DNA from: Microbacteriaceae bacterium
GTDB lineage: Bacteria; Actinomycetota; Actinomycetes; Actinomycetales; Microbacteriaceae
Reading direction: 5' to 3'
Length of the DNA: 8,249 nt
NCBI GenBank assembly: GCA_029979375.1
Contig: JAPOHQ010000040.1
Coordinates: forward strand, 1 to 8,249
Position 1 is the stretch's first letter. Every line of letters starts with the position of its first letter. The position numbers were made by a program, and so were the translations under genes. Of the stretch, positions 1 to 5,988 are shown in pieces. Under the pieces are notes generated by a model. The model was given only the letters and a program-made list of their open reading frames with translations. It did not search any database and was not told the origin of the DNA.

Positions 1-213
1 CTCCTCGAAGACCTCATCCAGACCTGTCCTTGCAGCCTTGCCGGCGATTGCACGCCAAGCAGGAGCACCGACTAGCCAGTCGAAGCTCTCAGTCTGCAGC
101 GATAGCAGATCTGGGATCTCGATTGGGTCTGGGTGCTTCGCAAAGGTAGGACGAAGAGCTTTTCTTGAAGTGTTTGCAGATTTGATGGTTTTAGCGTTTT
201 TCGCAGCAGCCAA
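1..213 (-). CDS. rpoB: RNA polymerase beta subunit, N-terminal fragment (runs off left edge)
   Basis: This is the 5' end of the gene for the beta subunit of RNA polymerase, the catalytic core shared with beta-prime. Reading the minus strand from a TTG at 213-211 gives 71 residues open to position 1. They include FAKHPDPIEIPDLLSLQTES at about residues 23-42, followed by FDWLVG and a final GLDEVFEE. The pattern 'pxllxLQTESFDWLVG ... GLxExFEE' is the hallmark of the actinobacterial RpoB N-terminus. TTG is chosen because AGGGG lies 8 bases upstream (plus-strand 222-226) and no ATG or GTG lies nearby in frame. The loop between DWLVG and GLDEVFEE is short compared with many actinobacterial RpoB proteins as I remember them. 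smpB lies 200 bp upstream on the same strand. The rest of rpoB, and presumably rpoC, lies outside the window. The identification is firm; the start codon is fairly sure. Confidence 0.92.
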   Translation of the reverse strand, partial: MAAAKNAKTIKSANTSRKALRPTFAKHPDPIEIPDLLSLQTESFDWLVGAPAWRAIAGKAARTGLDEVFEE

Positions 214-413
214 AATATTTACCCCTAGGGAACCGGTCGTTTGTTATGCGGGAAATTCACAAACCTAACGCCAGCGAGCCTCAATATGCTTCGCGCGCGA
301 CAACCACCATTTATCGCCGAGCACGGGTTAGGGAAGCAAACCTCAATCCTAAGGGAGGAGAATTATGCTACGCAAGTGAAAATTCCGCACGAATTTAACT
401 ATTTTGTGACTTT
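214..413 (-). promoter_or_regulatory. smpB-rpoB intergenic region, probable rpoB promoter and leader
   Basis: No gene is visible in these 200 bp, and the short plus-strand frames here resemble no protein I know. Read on the minus strand, the interval first holds a weak AT-rich hairpin after the smpB stop (arms 380-385 and 391-396, 5-base loop) without a clear T-run. Two weak promoter candidates follow. One is CATAAT (362-367) without a good -35. The other is TTGCTT (334-339), an 18-bp spacer, and GATAAA (310-315), which would give a leader of about 90 nt. A perfect 10-bp palindrome TCGCGCGCGA sits at 291-300, and CCCTAGGG at 223-230 overlaps the rpoB ribosome-binding site. A leader before rpoB is expected for a highly expressed gene. 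The exact promoter cannot be fixed by eye. Confidence 0.4.
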
Positions 414-881
414 TTATTTTTCTCGCTCTTTTAGCGCTCTCTGCATCTCGCGCTGAGCGTCCTTGGTCTTCAGGCTCTCCCTCTTGTCGGGTGCCTTCTT
501 ACCTTTAGCTAAACCAATCTCAACCTTGGCGTAGCCGTCCTTGAAATAAAGGCTTATCGGGACGATCGTGAAGCCCTGCTCGGAGGATCCACCTGCCAAC
601 TTCGCAATCTCCTTCTTACCCAGTAGCAACTTCCGGCGCCTCCTAGGAGCGTGATTGGTCCAGGAGCCGCCCTCGAACTCGGGAATAAAGGCATTTTCGA
701 GCCAAGCCTCGCCGGAGTCGATGGTGGCATAGGCCTCGTTAAGCGAAGCCTTTCCCAGCCTGAGTGCCTTTACCTCTGTCCCGGTCAGCACAAGCCCGGC
801 CTCGAACGACTCCTCTATGAAGTAGTCGTAGCGAGCTCGCTTGTTGTTAGCAATGAGCTTTTGACCTTTTTCCCTTGGCAT
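414..881 (-). CDS. smpB: SsrA-binding protein SmpB (trans-translation)
   Basis: SmpB binds tmRNA and takes it into stalled ribosomes, so that the nascent chain is tagged for degradation and the ribosome is released. The 155-residue product has the whole family pattern: NNKRARYDYFIEESFEAGLV near the N-terminus, then LTGTEVKALRLGKASL, the NHAPRRRRKLLL segment, SLYFKDGYAKVEIGLAKGKK and DKRESLKTKD. A basic, helical C-terminal tail (about residues 140-155) follows; in the family this tail enters the empty mRNA channel. The length is usual. The ATG is well placed: AGGAAAG, which overlaps the ftsX stop codon, lies just upstream, and only 8 bp separate the two genes, so translation is probably coupled. 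The tmRNA gene is not in this window. The stop is TAA. Confidence 0.96.
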   Translation of the reverse strand: MPREKGQKLIANNKRARYDYFIEESFEAGLVLTGTEVKALRLGKASLNEAYATIDSGEAWLENAFIPEFEGGSWTNHAPRRRRKLLLGKKEIAKLAGGSSEQGFTIVPISLYFKDGYAKVEIGLAKGKKAPDKRESLKTKDAQREMQRALKEREK

Positions 882-889
882 TTGCTTTC

Positions 890-1804
890 CTAGGTGCGGA
901 TGTGGCGCACGGTAGAGACTACCGAGGCCACCAGCGCAATGGACAGCGAGATCTGCAATAGCTGCGGGGTGACCGAGATCACATCTGCCACGGTCACAAG
1001 CTCACCAATGGATAATTCACTGGATAAAGCCCCGCGGTCAACCCGATCCAGGGTGGCATAGGCAAGGGCTACCGAAAGGCCGGTCCCGAGCAGTGCCGCC
1101 AGCAATCCCTCGAGAATAAAAGGCAACTGAATTGAGAAACTGGACGCTCCGACTAGGCGTTTAATTGAGATCTCTCGCCTGCGGGTAAAGGCGCTGAGGC
1201 GAATGGTGGTGGTGGTCAACAGCGCTGCACTCAGCAACATCACGCTGGCTATCGATCCAGAAAGCAGTGTGGCGTTGTTCAAAATGGAAATGATCGGATC
1301 AAAGAAGCCTCGCTGATCCTGAACCTCAGCAACCCCCGGTTGGCCCTCGAGAGATTCGACAACGATAGCGGCGTTCTCCGGATCTCTGAGCTGCAGCCAG
1401 AAGGAGGCGTTGAGCTGCTCCGGGGTGATGTATTGAAGCTCATCGGTTGCAGTCTTAGTCTCCTTCAGGCGAGCGAATGCCTGCTCTTGAGATTCAAATC
1501 TGACTGAGCTGAGGTAATCGGCTATGGCGGGAGAGGCGAGCTGGCTCCTAAGTTCCTGAACCTGAGCGTCAGTTGCGCCTCCTGTGGGACAGGAGAGCTC
1601 CCCGGAGAGATCGTTGCAGAGATAGACCACTACCTGCGAGCGCTCGAACCAGAAGTCTTTGAAATTTGCAAGCTGCAACTGCAGAAGTGCCGTTGCTGCC
1701 ACGAAGCTCATCGAGACGAAGGTGACCAAGACAATCGAAAGAAACATGCCGGGGTTTGCTCTGACACCGGCCCACGTCTCCTTCGCTATGAACAGCGGCT
1801 TCAT
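890..1804 (-). CDS. ftsX: Cell division protein FtsX
   Basis: FtsX is the membrane partner of the FtsE ATPase. The complex acts at the divisome and controls peptidoglycan hydrolases through the FtsX outer domain. The 304-residue product has the family layout: a short cytoplasmic N-terminus, a membrane segment at about 20-43, an extracellular domain at about 45-175, and three more membrane segments at about 178-201, 226-250 and 278-298. The cytoplasmic loop RRREISIKRLVGAS (208-221) is the family signature. The outer domain carries two cysteines, Cys63 and Cys72, which could form a small disulfide loop (inference). The start ATG overlaps the ftsE stop in ATGA, so translation is coupled. The stop is TAG, and smpB begins 8 bp later. 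No M23-type hydrolase gene lies between ftsX and smpB, although some related actinobacteria have one there. Confidence 0.95.
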   Translation of the reverse strand: MKPLFIAKETWAGVRANPGMFLSIVLVTFVSMSFVAATALLQLQLANFKDFWFERSQVVVYLCNDLSGELSCPTGGATDAQVQELRSQLASPAIADYLSSVRFESQEQAFARLKETKTATDELQYITPEQLNASFWLQLRDPENAAIVVESLEGQPGVAEVQDQRGFFDPIISILNNATLLSGSIASVMLLSAALLTTTTIRLSAFTRRREISIKRLVGASSFSIQLPFILEGLLAALLGTGLSVALAYATLDRVDRGALSSELSIGELVTVADVISVTPQLLQISLSIALVASVVSTVRHIRT

Positions 1805-2502
1805 GCCTCACCGCCAACCTGATCGTTATAGCCAGCTCTCTGGCTATCTCGAACAATGAGTCCACCATCGAGCTGAATGACCCTGCGGCGCATGCGGTCG
1901 ACAATCCCCTGGTCGTGGGTCGCCATAATCACAGTCGTTCCAGCTAGGTTTACGCGCTCAAGCAAATTCATAATTTCGAGTGAGTTGTCGGGGTCTAGGT
2001 TCCCGGTTGGCTCATCGGCAAGCAGAATCTCTGGCCTGTTCACAAGTGCACGGGCAATTGCAACCCGCTGCTGCTGCCCACCAGAAAGTGAGGCAGGCTT
2101 TGAGTTTGCCTTCTCCTCAAGTCCAACCAACCTAAGCGCGTCGGGAACCGCGGTCTCAATGAAAGCTCGAGACTTGCCCAGGACCTCCAGTGCGAAAGCG
2201 ACATTTCCATAGACGTCTCGGTCAGGCAAGAGCCTGAAGTCTTGAAAAACCACTCCAAGGTTTCTTCGATAGCGGGCAACCTCAGCGCCAGAGATGTCAC
2301 TCAGATTCTTACCGAGGACAAACACCTGTCCCGCGTCTGCCCGCTCCTCTCGGAGCAGCAACCTCAAGAGTGATGACTTACCCGATCCTGAGGAGCCGAC
2401 GAGAAAGACAAACTCTCCCTTTTCAATATCTATTGAGATTTCGCTAAGTGCTGCTTCCTGGGCTGAGCGATAGCGTTTGTGGACACCCTCGAGCTTGATC
2501 AT
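1801..2502 (-). CDS. ftsE: Cell division ATP-binding protein FtsE
   Basis: FtsE is the cytoplasmic ABC-type ATPase that works with FtsX to couple ATP hydrolysis to cell-wall hydrolase activation at the septum. All nucleotide-binding motifs are present in the 233 residues: Walker A GSSGSGKSS at 36-44, Q-loop VVFQDFRLLP with Gln87, signature LSGGQQQR at 139-146, Walker B ILLADEPTGNLD at 159-170 with catalytic Glu164, and the switch His196 in MATHDQG. The short Q-loop sequence FQDFRLLP separates FtsE from LolD-like transport ATPases, and adjacency to ftsX settles the assignment. The N-terminus MIKLEGVHKRY is typical. The ribosome-binding site is weak; the best candidate, AGG, lies about 12 bases upstream inside a short inverted repeat. 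The gene ends in TGA overlapping the ftsX start, so TGA is a working stop codon in this genome. Confidence 0.96.
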   Translation of the reverse strand: MIKLEGVHKRYRSAQEAALSEISIDIEKGEFVFLVGSSGSGKSSLLRLLLREERADAGQVFVLGKNLSDISGAEVARYRRNLGVVFQDFRLLPDRDVYGNVAFALEVLGKSRAFIETAVPDALRLVGLEEKANSKPASLSGGQQQRVAIARALVNRPEILLADEPTGNLDPDNSLEIMNLLERVNLAGTTVIMATHDQGIVDRMRRRVIQLDGGLIVRDSQRAGYNDQVGGEA

Positions 2503-2505
2503 CGT

Positions 2506-2515
2506 GGCTAAAGCC
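2506..2515. repeat. Short inverted repeat GGCTAAAGCC upstream of ftsE
   Basis: The 10-base sequence has arms GGCT and AGCC around AA and lies 3 bases before the ftsE start codon, where a ribosome-binding site would be expected. Its core GCTAAAGC recurs in the inverted repeat at 3676-3689 before prfB. The stem is too short to be a convincing RNA hairpin on its own, and the shared 8-mer may be chance. Confidence 0.2.
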
Positions 2516-2544
2516 TAGATTCGAAGAGCCAAAACTCCTTGCTC

Positions 2545-2554
2545 CGCGGCCGCG
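2545..2554. repeat. Perfect palindrome CGCGGCCGCG just after prfB stop
   Basis: This is a 10-bp perfect palindrome beginning one base beyond the prfB stop codon, in the 53-bp prfB-ftsE gap. It has no loop and no following T-run, so it is unlikely to be a strong terminator. The spacing suggests that prfB and ftsE are co-transcribed. It may be a protein-binding site or chance. Confidence 0.2.
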
Positions 2555-2555
2555 T

Positions 2556-3656
2556 TTAGGCCTTTTGGCTTGCCCGCCACCTGATGGCTGCTGCCACGAA
2601 ACCATCGAGCTCCCCATCGAAGACCTGGTCCGGCTTGTTCTCCTCATAGCCGGTGCGAAGGTCCTTAACCATCTGGTAAGGGGCAAGTACGTAACTCCGC
2701 ATTTGCTCACCCCAGCTGGCCTTCACATTGCCGCCCAGCTCTCTGAGCTTCTGTTCGTCTTCTTCACGCTTTTTTTCTAACAACCGAGAGAGCAACACCC
2801 TCATGGCGGCCTGCTTATTTTGCAACTGGCTCTTCTCGTTCTGACAACTCACAACTATTCCGGTTGGGATGTGTGTGATTCTTACGGCCGAGTCGGTGGT
2901 GTTTACTGATTGGCCGCCCGGACCTGAGGAACGAAAGACGTCTACCCTGATCTCACTCTCAGGAATAGTGATCTCATCATCCGACTCAATCACTGGCACA
3001 ACCTCTACGGCCGCGAAGGAAGTCTGCCTTTTTCCCGCCGCATTGAACGGGCTCATACGCACAAGTCGGTGGGTTCCAGATTCCGCCGACAGTTCGCCAT
3101 AGACCATGACACCAGTAACCTCAACCGTCGCACTCTTGATGCCAGCCCCTTCTGCGTAAGAGGTCTCCAAGACTGTCGCCTTCCATCCTTTTCGCTCTGC
3201 ATAGCGCAGGTACATTCGCAGGAGCATCTGTGCGAAGTCCGTTGCATCATCGCCGCCGGCTCCCGAGCGAATCGTGACGATAGCGTCCCTAGGGTCATAT
3301 TCTCCGCTTAGCAGGAGTTCGACTTCGATTTCGTCAAGCTGGGCTTCGACAGCATTTATCTCAGCCAAAACCTCTGCATGGCCAAGCTCCCCATGGTCAG
3401 CCAAGGAGACGAGCTCCGCAAGGTCCGCAATCTGTGCACGGAGTTTAGTCAGGCGATCTAGTTTTTGCCGTTGGTGAGAAAGTTGGGTGGTGACTCGTTG
3501 GGCATGGTCTCGATCTTCCCAAAGATTGTCTTGAGTCGCCTCGGCCTCAAGGAGGTTTACCCGCTCAGTGATCGATTCGAGACTTTCAACTTCTAAGACC
3601 TCCGACAGTCTTCTAGTTACCTGTTCGGCTAGGTTTTCGAGGTTTATCTCTGACAT
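2556..3656 (-). CDS. prfB: Peptide chain release factor 2
   Basis: RF2 recognises UAA and UGA stop codons in the ribosomal A site and triggers hydrolysis of peptidyl-tRNA. The 366-residue product shows the family layout: an N-terminal helical domain (about 1-110), a PCRF region starting near SGAGGDD (131-137), the RF2-type stop-codon-reading tripeptide SPF at 202-204 in VRMSPFNAAGKRQ, and the catalytic GGQ at 247-249 in RSSGPGGQSVNTTDSAVR. The C-terminal part SYVLAPYQMVKDLRTGYEEN is also typical. SPF rather than PxT marks it as RF2, not RF1. The frame is continuous from ATG, so the programmed +1 frameshift that autoregulates prfB in Escherichia coli is absent. The gene lies 34 bp downstream of tRNA-Ser and 53 bp upstream of ftsE, so it probably belongs to one long transcription unit. 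The ribosome-binding site is weak (GGGA). The stop is TAA. Confidence 0.97.
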   Translation of the reverse strand: MSEINLENLAEQVTRRLSEVLEVESLESITERVNLLEAEATQDNLWEDRDHAQRVTTQLSHQRQKLDRLTKLRAQIADLAELVSLADHGELGHAEVLAEINAVEAQLDEIEVELLLSGEYDPRDAIVTIRSGAGGDDATDFAQMLLRMYLRYAERKGWKATVLETSYAEGAGIKSATVEVTGVMVYGELSAESGTHRLVRMSPFNAAGKRQTSFAAVEVVPVIESDDEITIPESEIRVDVFRSSGPGGQSVNTTDSAVRITHIPTGIVVSCQNEKSQLQNKQAAMRVLLSRLLEKKREEDEQKLRELGGNVKASWGEQMRSYVLAPYQMVKDLRTGYEENKPDQVFDGELDGFVAAAIRWRASQKA

Positions 3657-3675
3657 GCCAATCCCGGGTTTGGTC

Positions 3676-3689
3676 TGAGCTAAAGCTCA
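3676..3689 (-). repeat. Hairpin TGAGCTTTAGCTCA after tRNA-Ser
   Basis: This inverted repeat (arms 3676-3680 and 3685-3689, loop 4) begins one base past the encoded CCA end of tRNA-Ser and ends 19 bases before the prfB start. No T-run follows, so it is not a classical terminator. It could mark a tRNA 3'-end processing site between the tRNA and the prfB message (inference). Its core matches the repeat at 2506-2515. Confidence 0.3.
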
Positions 3690-3690
3690 C

Positions 3691-3780
3691 TGGCGGTGAC
3701 GGTGGGATTTGAACCCACGGTGGGCTTTCACCCACACAACTTTTCGAGAGTTGCACCTTCGGCCGCTCGGACACGTCACC
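3691..3780 (-). tRNA. tRNA-Ser, anticodon CGA (reads UCG)
   Basis: The minus strand folds into a full class II tRNA. The acceptor stem is GGTGACG (3780-3774) paired with CGTCACC (3701-3695), with discriminator G at 3694 and an encoded CCA at 3693-3691. The D arm is of the serine type (TCCGAGCGGCCGAAGG). The anticodon stem CAACT/AGTTG closes the loop CTCGAAA, giving anticodon CGA, which reads UCG. A long variable arm GTGGG-TGAAAG-CCCAC follows, then the T arm GTGGG-TTCAAAT-CCCAC. The long variable arm and the discriminator G both fit serine identity. The gene sits 10 bp after the tadA stop and 34 bp before prfB, so it probably lies inside a mixed tRNA-mRNA transcript. Variable arm and T stem have the same stem sequence. 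Confidence 0.95.
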
Positions 3781-3790
3781 GCGGGTTAGC

Positions 3791-4252
3791 TTAGTCCAAA
3801 CGTCTTCTCTGGAAAAAGTCTCCCAACACTTCAGAGCACTCCTTAGCAAGCACGCCGCCAACTACTTCTGGAACGCGTCCAAGTCTGGTGTCACGCAAAA
3901 TATCGTAGGCCGAACCACCGGCACCAATCTTTTGGTCCCAAGCACCAAATATCACGCGAGATAATCTCGCTTCACGAATGGCACCGGCACACATCACGCA
4001 AGGCTCAAGTGTTACAGCAAGAGTCAGGCCCTCAAGTCTCCAATCGCCGAACTGCCTGGCCGCATGTTTGAGAGCCAGGACCTCGGCATGTCCAGAGACA
4101 TCACTTGTGGACTCTCGCAGGTTAGTTTCCACACATACAAGTGAGCCATTCTCGTCAAAGATGGCTGCGGCGACCGGCACCTCATTGCCTACGTCTTGGG
4201 CTTCGCGAAGAGCCAATTTCATCATTTCTTCATCGAGCATGGTCAGAAGCAT
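3791..4252 (-). CDS. tadA: tRNA-specific adenosine deaminase TadA
   Basis: TadA deaminates the wobble adenosine A34 of tRNA-Arg(ACG) to inosine, which lets that tRNA read several CGN codons. The 153-residue product is of the cytidine/deoxycytidylate deaminase fold. The zinc and proton-shuttle motif GHAEVLAL has His55 and Glu57, and the second zinc motif EPCVMCAGAI has Cys85 and Cys88. The substrate-contact residue Asn44 is present, as is the C-terminal SAYDIL ... GVLAKECSEVLGDFFQRRR block typical of TadA. The residues before the HAE motif are DVSG, where the family usually has DPTA or DPTG. The start is uncertain: ATG at 4252 gives MLLTMLDEEMMKLALREA, the next ATG is at 4240, and neither has a clear ribosome-binding site. 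The gene leads the tRNA-Ser-prfB run. The stop is TAA. Confidence 0.94.
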   Translation of the reverse strand: MLLTMLDEEMMKLALREAQDVGNEVPVAAAIFDENGSLVCVETNLRESTSDVSGHAEVLALKHAARQFGDWRLEGLTLAVTLEPCVMCAGAIREARLSRVIFGAWDQKIGAGGSAYDILRDTRLGRVPEVVGGVLAKECSEVLGDFFQRRRLD

Positions 4253-4280
4253 ATTCGAAGAGTCGCGGTAGCATCCAAGG
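4253..4280. promoter_or_regulatory. Very short divergent intergenic region between tadA and the glycosyltransferase gene
   Basis: Only 28 bp separate the two divergent start codons, so at least one promoter must reach into a coding region. On the plus strand TAGCAT at 4269-4274 could be a -10 box whose start point would fall near the GTG at 4281, giving a leaderless message. No convincing -35 is seen. On the minus strand TTGGAT (4272-4277) with a 17-bp spacer precedes a poor -10. Neither site is strong. The gap also marks the switch from housekeeping genes to surface-sugar genes. Confidence 0.25.
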
Positions 4281-5066
4281 GTGTTGAAAGTTGCCGTTGT
4301 CGTTCCAACCGTGTACTCACGACCTGACTACCTCGCAATGTCAATCAACTCAATCCAGAGTCAGGTAGGCAAATTCGAGATTGCGACTGTCGTTGTTTGC
4401 CCAGAAAACAAGGTCTCCGAAGTCTCAGCAGCGATGACTGGCTTGCTAGTTTTGCCGGAGACAAGAGATGGTGGGTTAGCTCATAAGCTCTCTCAGGCAC
4501 TAATGTCAGCGGCCCAAGAGTCTGACTATGTTGCCTGGCTAGGTGACGACGACCTCCTGGAACCAAATGCTGTCGAAAGTGCTTTAGAAAAATTCTCGGC
4601 AGACCCCAACATCGTCATGACCTTCGGTGGTTGTCACTACATAGATTCAAAAGGCAAGAGGCTCGGCACTAACCACAGTGGTCAATGGGCCGCGACCTTT
4701 TTGCGGTTTGGGCCTCAACTAATCCCCCAACCTGGCTCGATAATGAAAAGTTCTGCCTTTCTTGAGTCTGGCGGTCTTTCGGATGAATTTGCACTTGCCT
4801 TTGACTTCGATCTGTTTCTGAAGCTCCAAAAAATAGGCAAACTTAGTCACCTCGGAAGAGCTGTTGCGAGTTTTCGTTGGCACCCAGACTCTCTGTCTGT
4901 GAAGCGTCGAATGGTGTCGGCCCTCGAAGCTTCGCGGGTTCGCCTGAGTCACTACAACAAATTCGTGATGTTGTTTAGCTGGATCTGGGAACCGGTTGTG
5001 ATTCTTTCAACTTGGCTTGCGGGAAAGCTCGTCAGCCTTAGAGCTCGTCGCCAAAACGCGACCTAA
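4281..5066 (+). CDS. Family 2 glycosyltransferase
   Basis: The 261-residue product looks like a GT-A fold transferase that moves a sugar from a nucleotide donor, probably at the inner face of the membrane during surface polysaccharide or glycoconjugate assembly. Visible features are the N-terminal beta strand and loop VAVVVPTVYSRPDYLAMSI, the metal- and donor-binding WLGDDDLLEP with Asp89-Asp91, QPGSIMK (150-156), the acceptor-side FDFDLFLKL (174-182) and FRWHPDSLS (198-206). A hydrophobic segment at about 228-252 followed by basic residues may sit on the membrane. The start is GTG at 4281. AAGG abuts it directly, an in-frame TAG lies at 4269-4271, and TTG at 4284 is an alternative. It is the only plus-strand gene in the window. 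It diverges from tadA with 28 bp between start codons and overlaps the convergent fcl by 29 bp. Donor and acceptor sugars cannot be told; the gmd-fcl neighbours suggest a role with fucose or a related deoxysugar (inference). Confidence 0.85.
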   Translation: MLKVAVVVPTVYSRPDYLAMSINSIQSQVGKFEIATVVVCPENKVSEVSAAMTGLLVLPETRDGGLAHKLSQALMSAAQESDYVAWLGDDDLLEPNAVESALEKFSADPNIVMTFGGCHYIDSKGKRLGTNHSGQWAATFLRFGPQLIPQPGSIMKSSAFLESGGLSDEFALAFDFDLFLKLQKIGKLSHLGRAVASFRWHPDSLSVKRRMVSALEASRVRLSHYNKFVMLFSWIWEPVVILSTWLAGKLVSLRARRQNAT

Positions 5067-5988
5067 AATCCGCAATCGCAACGGTGAGCCCTTCTTCCAG
5101 TTCAGTTTGTGACTCCCACCCGAGTCCCTTTAGCTTCGACACGTCAAGCAATTTCCGTGGTGTGCCATCCGGCTTCGAGGTGTCCCATACGATCTCCCCT
5201 TCATAGCCCACAAGCTTTGCGATTAGCTGTGCAAGATCCTTGATGGCGATGTCCTTACCGGTCCCAACATTGATGTGGCTGTCCTCGGAATAGTTTTCGA
5301 GCAGGAAGAGGCAAGCCTTCGCCAAGTCGGTCGAAAACAAGAACTCACGCAAAGCCGTTCCCGTCCCCCAGTTTGTAATTGAATTCACTCGATTTACACG
5401 TGCACTCTCGTAGCGTCTGATTAGCGCTGGAATGACGTGGGAGAGGGACTCAGCGTAGTTGTCTCCCGGCCCATACAAATTACTTGGCATGGCAGATATC
5501 CAGTTGAGGCCAAATTGCTTGCGAATCGCCTGTACCTGCTTGATGCCAGCAATTTTGGCAATTGCGTAGGCATCGTTTGTCGGCTCAAGAGGGCCCGATA
5601 GCAGTTGATCTTCAGAGATAGGTTGCTTAGCAAATTTGGGATAGATGCAGCTCGAACCCAGGAAGAGGAGGCGCTCAACTCACACCGAACTTGCAGCATC
5701 CATGAGGTTTACCTGGATCTGAAGATTGTCGCTTAGAAAGTTTGCTGGGTAGGTATCGTTGGCAAGAATTCCCCCAACTTTAGCTGCCGCCACGATTGCA
5801 TACTTTGGTTTCACGGTTCCAAGGAAACCAAACACTCCATCGCGATTCCTCAGGTCAAGCTCGCTGGAAGGAATCGTGATTAAGTTTTTGAAACACTGCT
5901 TCTTTAGTTCAGCGATGATTGCTGAACCGACCATGCCAGTGTGACCGGCCACATAAAAAGGCGCGCCTTTGTCAAGAGGAAACTTCAT
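5038..5988 (-). pseudogene. fcl: GDP-L-fucose synthase interrupted by one in-frame TGA
   Basis: The enzyme (GDP-4-keto-6-deoxy-D-mannose 3,5-epimerase/4-reductase) converts the Gmd product to GDP-L-fucose with NADPH. From ATG at 5988 to TAA at 5040-5038 the frame is 317 codons, the normal family length, but codon 103 (5682-5680) is TGA. Both sides are in the same frame, so no net indel is involved. The N-terminal half has the nucleotide-binding VAGHTGMVGSAI (13-24). Past the TGA it continues VERLLFLGSSCIYPKFAKQP, TNDAYAIAK, SAMPSNLYGPGDN and SHVIPALIRRYE. The equivalents of Escherichia coli Fcl Ser107, Cys109, Tyr136, Lys140 and His179 are all present (Ser112, Cys114, Tyr141, Lys145, His184). 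The family usually has glycine or aspartate at codon 103, so one base change such as GGA to TGA explains it. The start overlaps the gmd stop (ATGA), and the 3' end overlaps the convergent glycosyltransferase gene. The next in-frame ATG, at 5490, would omit the catalytic Ser and Tyr-Lys. Readthrough or a sequence error remain possible. Confidence 0.9.

Noticed and set aside
38..456. Two short plus-strand frames at 38-268 and 241-456
   Set aside because: The first lies opposite the rpoB 5' end and the second spans the rpoB leader. Neither has recognisable sequence or a supporting context.
2507..3686. Shared 8-mer GCTAAAGC upstream of ftsE and prfB as a regulatory repeat
   Set aside because: Two copies of an 8-mer in 8 kb are close to chance expectation, the surrounding bases differ, and the stems are short. 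The sites are kept only as low-confidence repeats.
5680..5682. TGA in fcl as a genetic code change (UGA read as glycine or tryptophan) or as selenocysteine
   Set aside because: TGA ends ftsE and gmd at positions that fit family lengths and make ATGA overlaps, and a normal RF2 gene is present. The position is not catalytic, and there is no reason to expect selenocysteine in this family.
5421..5699. Separate 92-residue minus-strand frame across the fcl interruption
   Set aside because: It is out of frame with fcl and unlike any protein I know, while the fcl frame through the TGA gives clear family sequence. It is a shadow frame.
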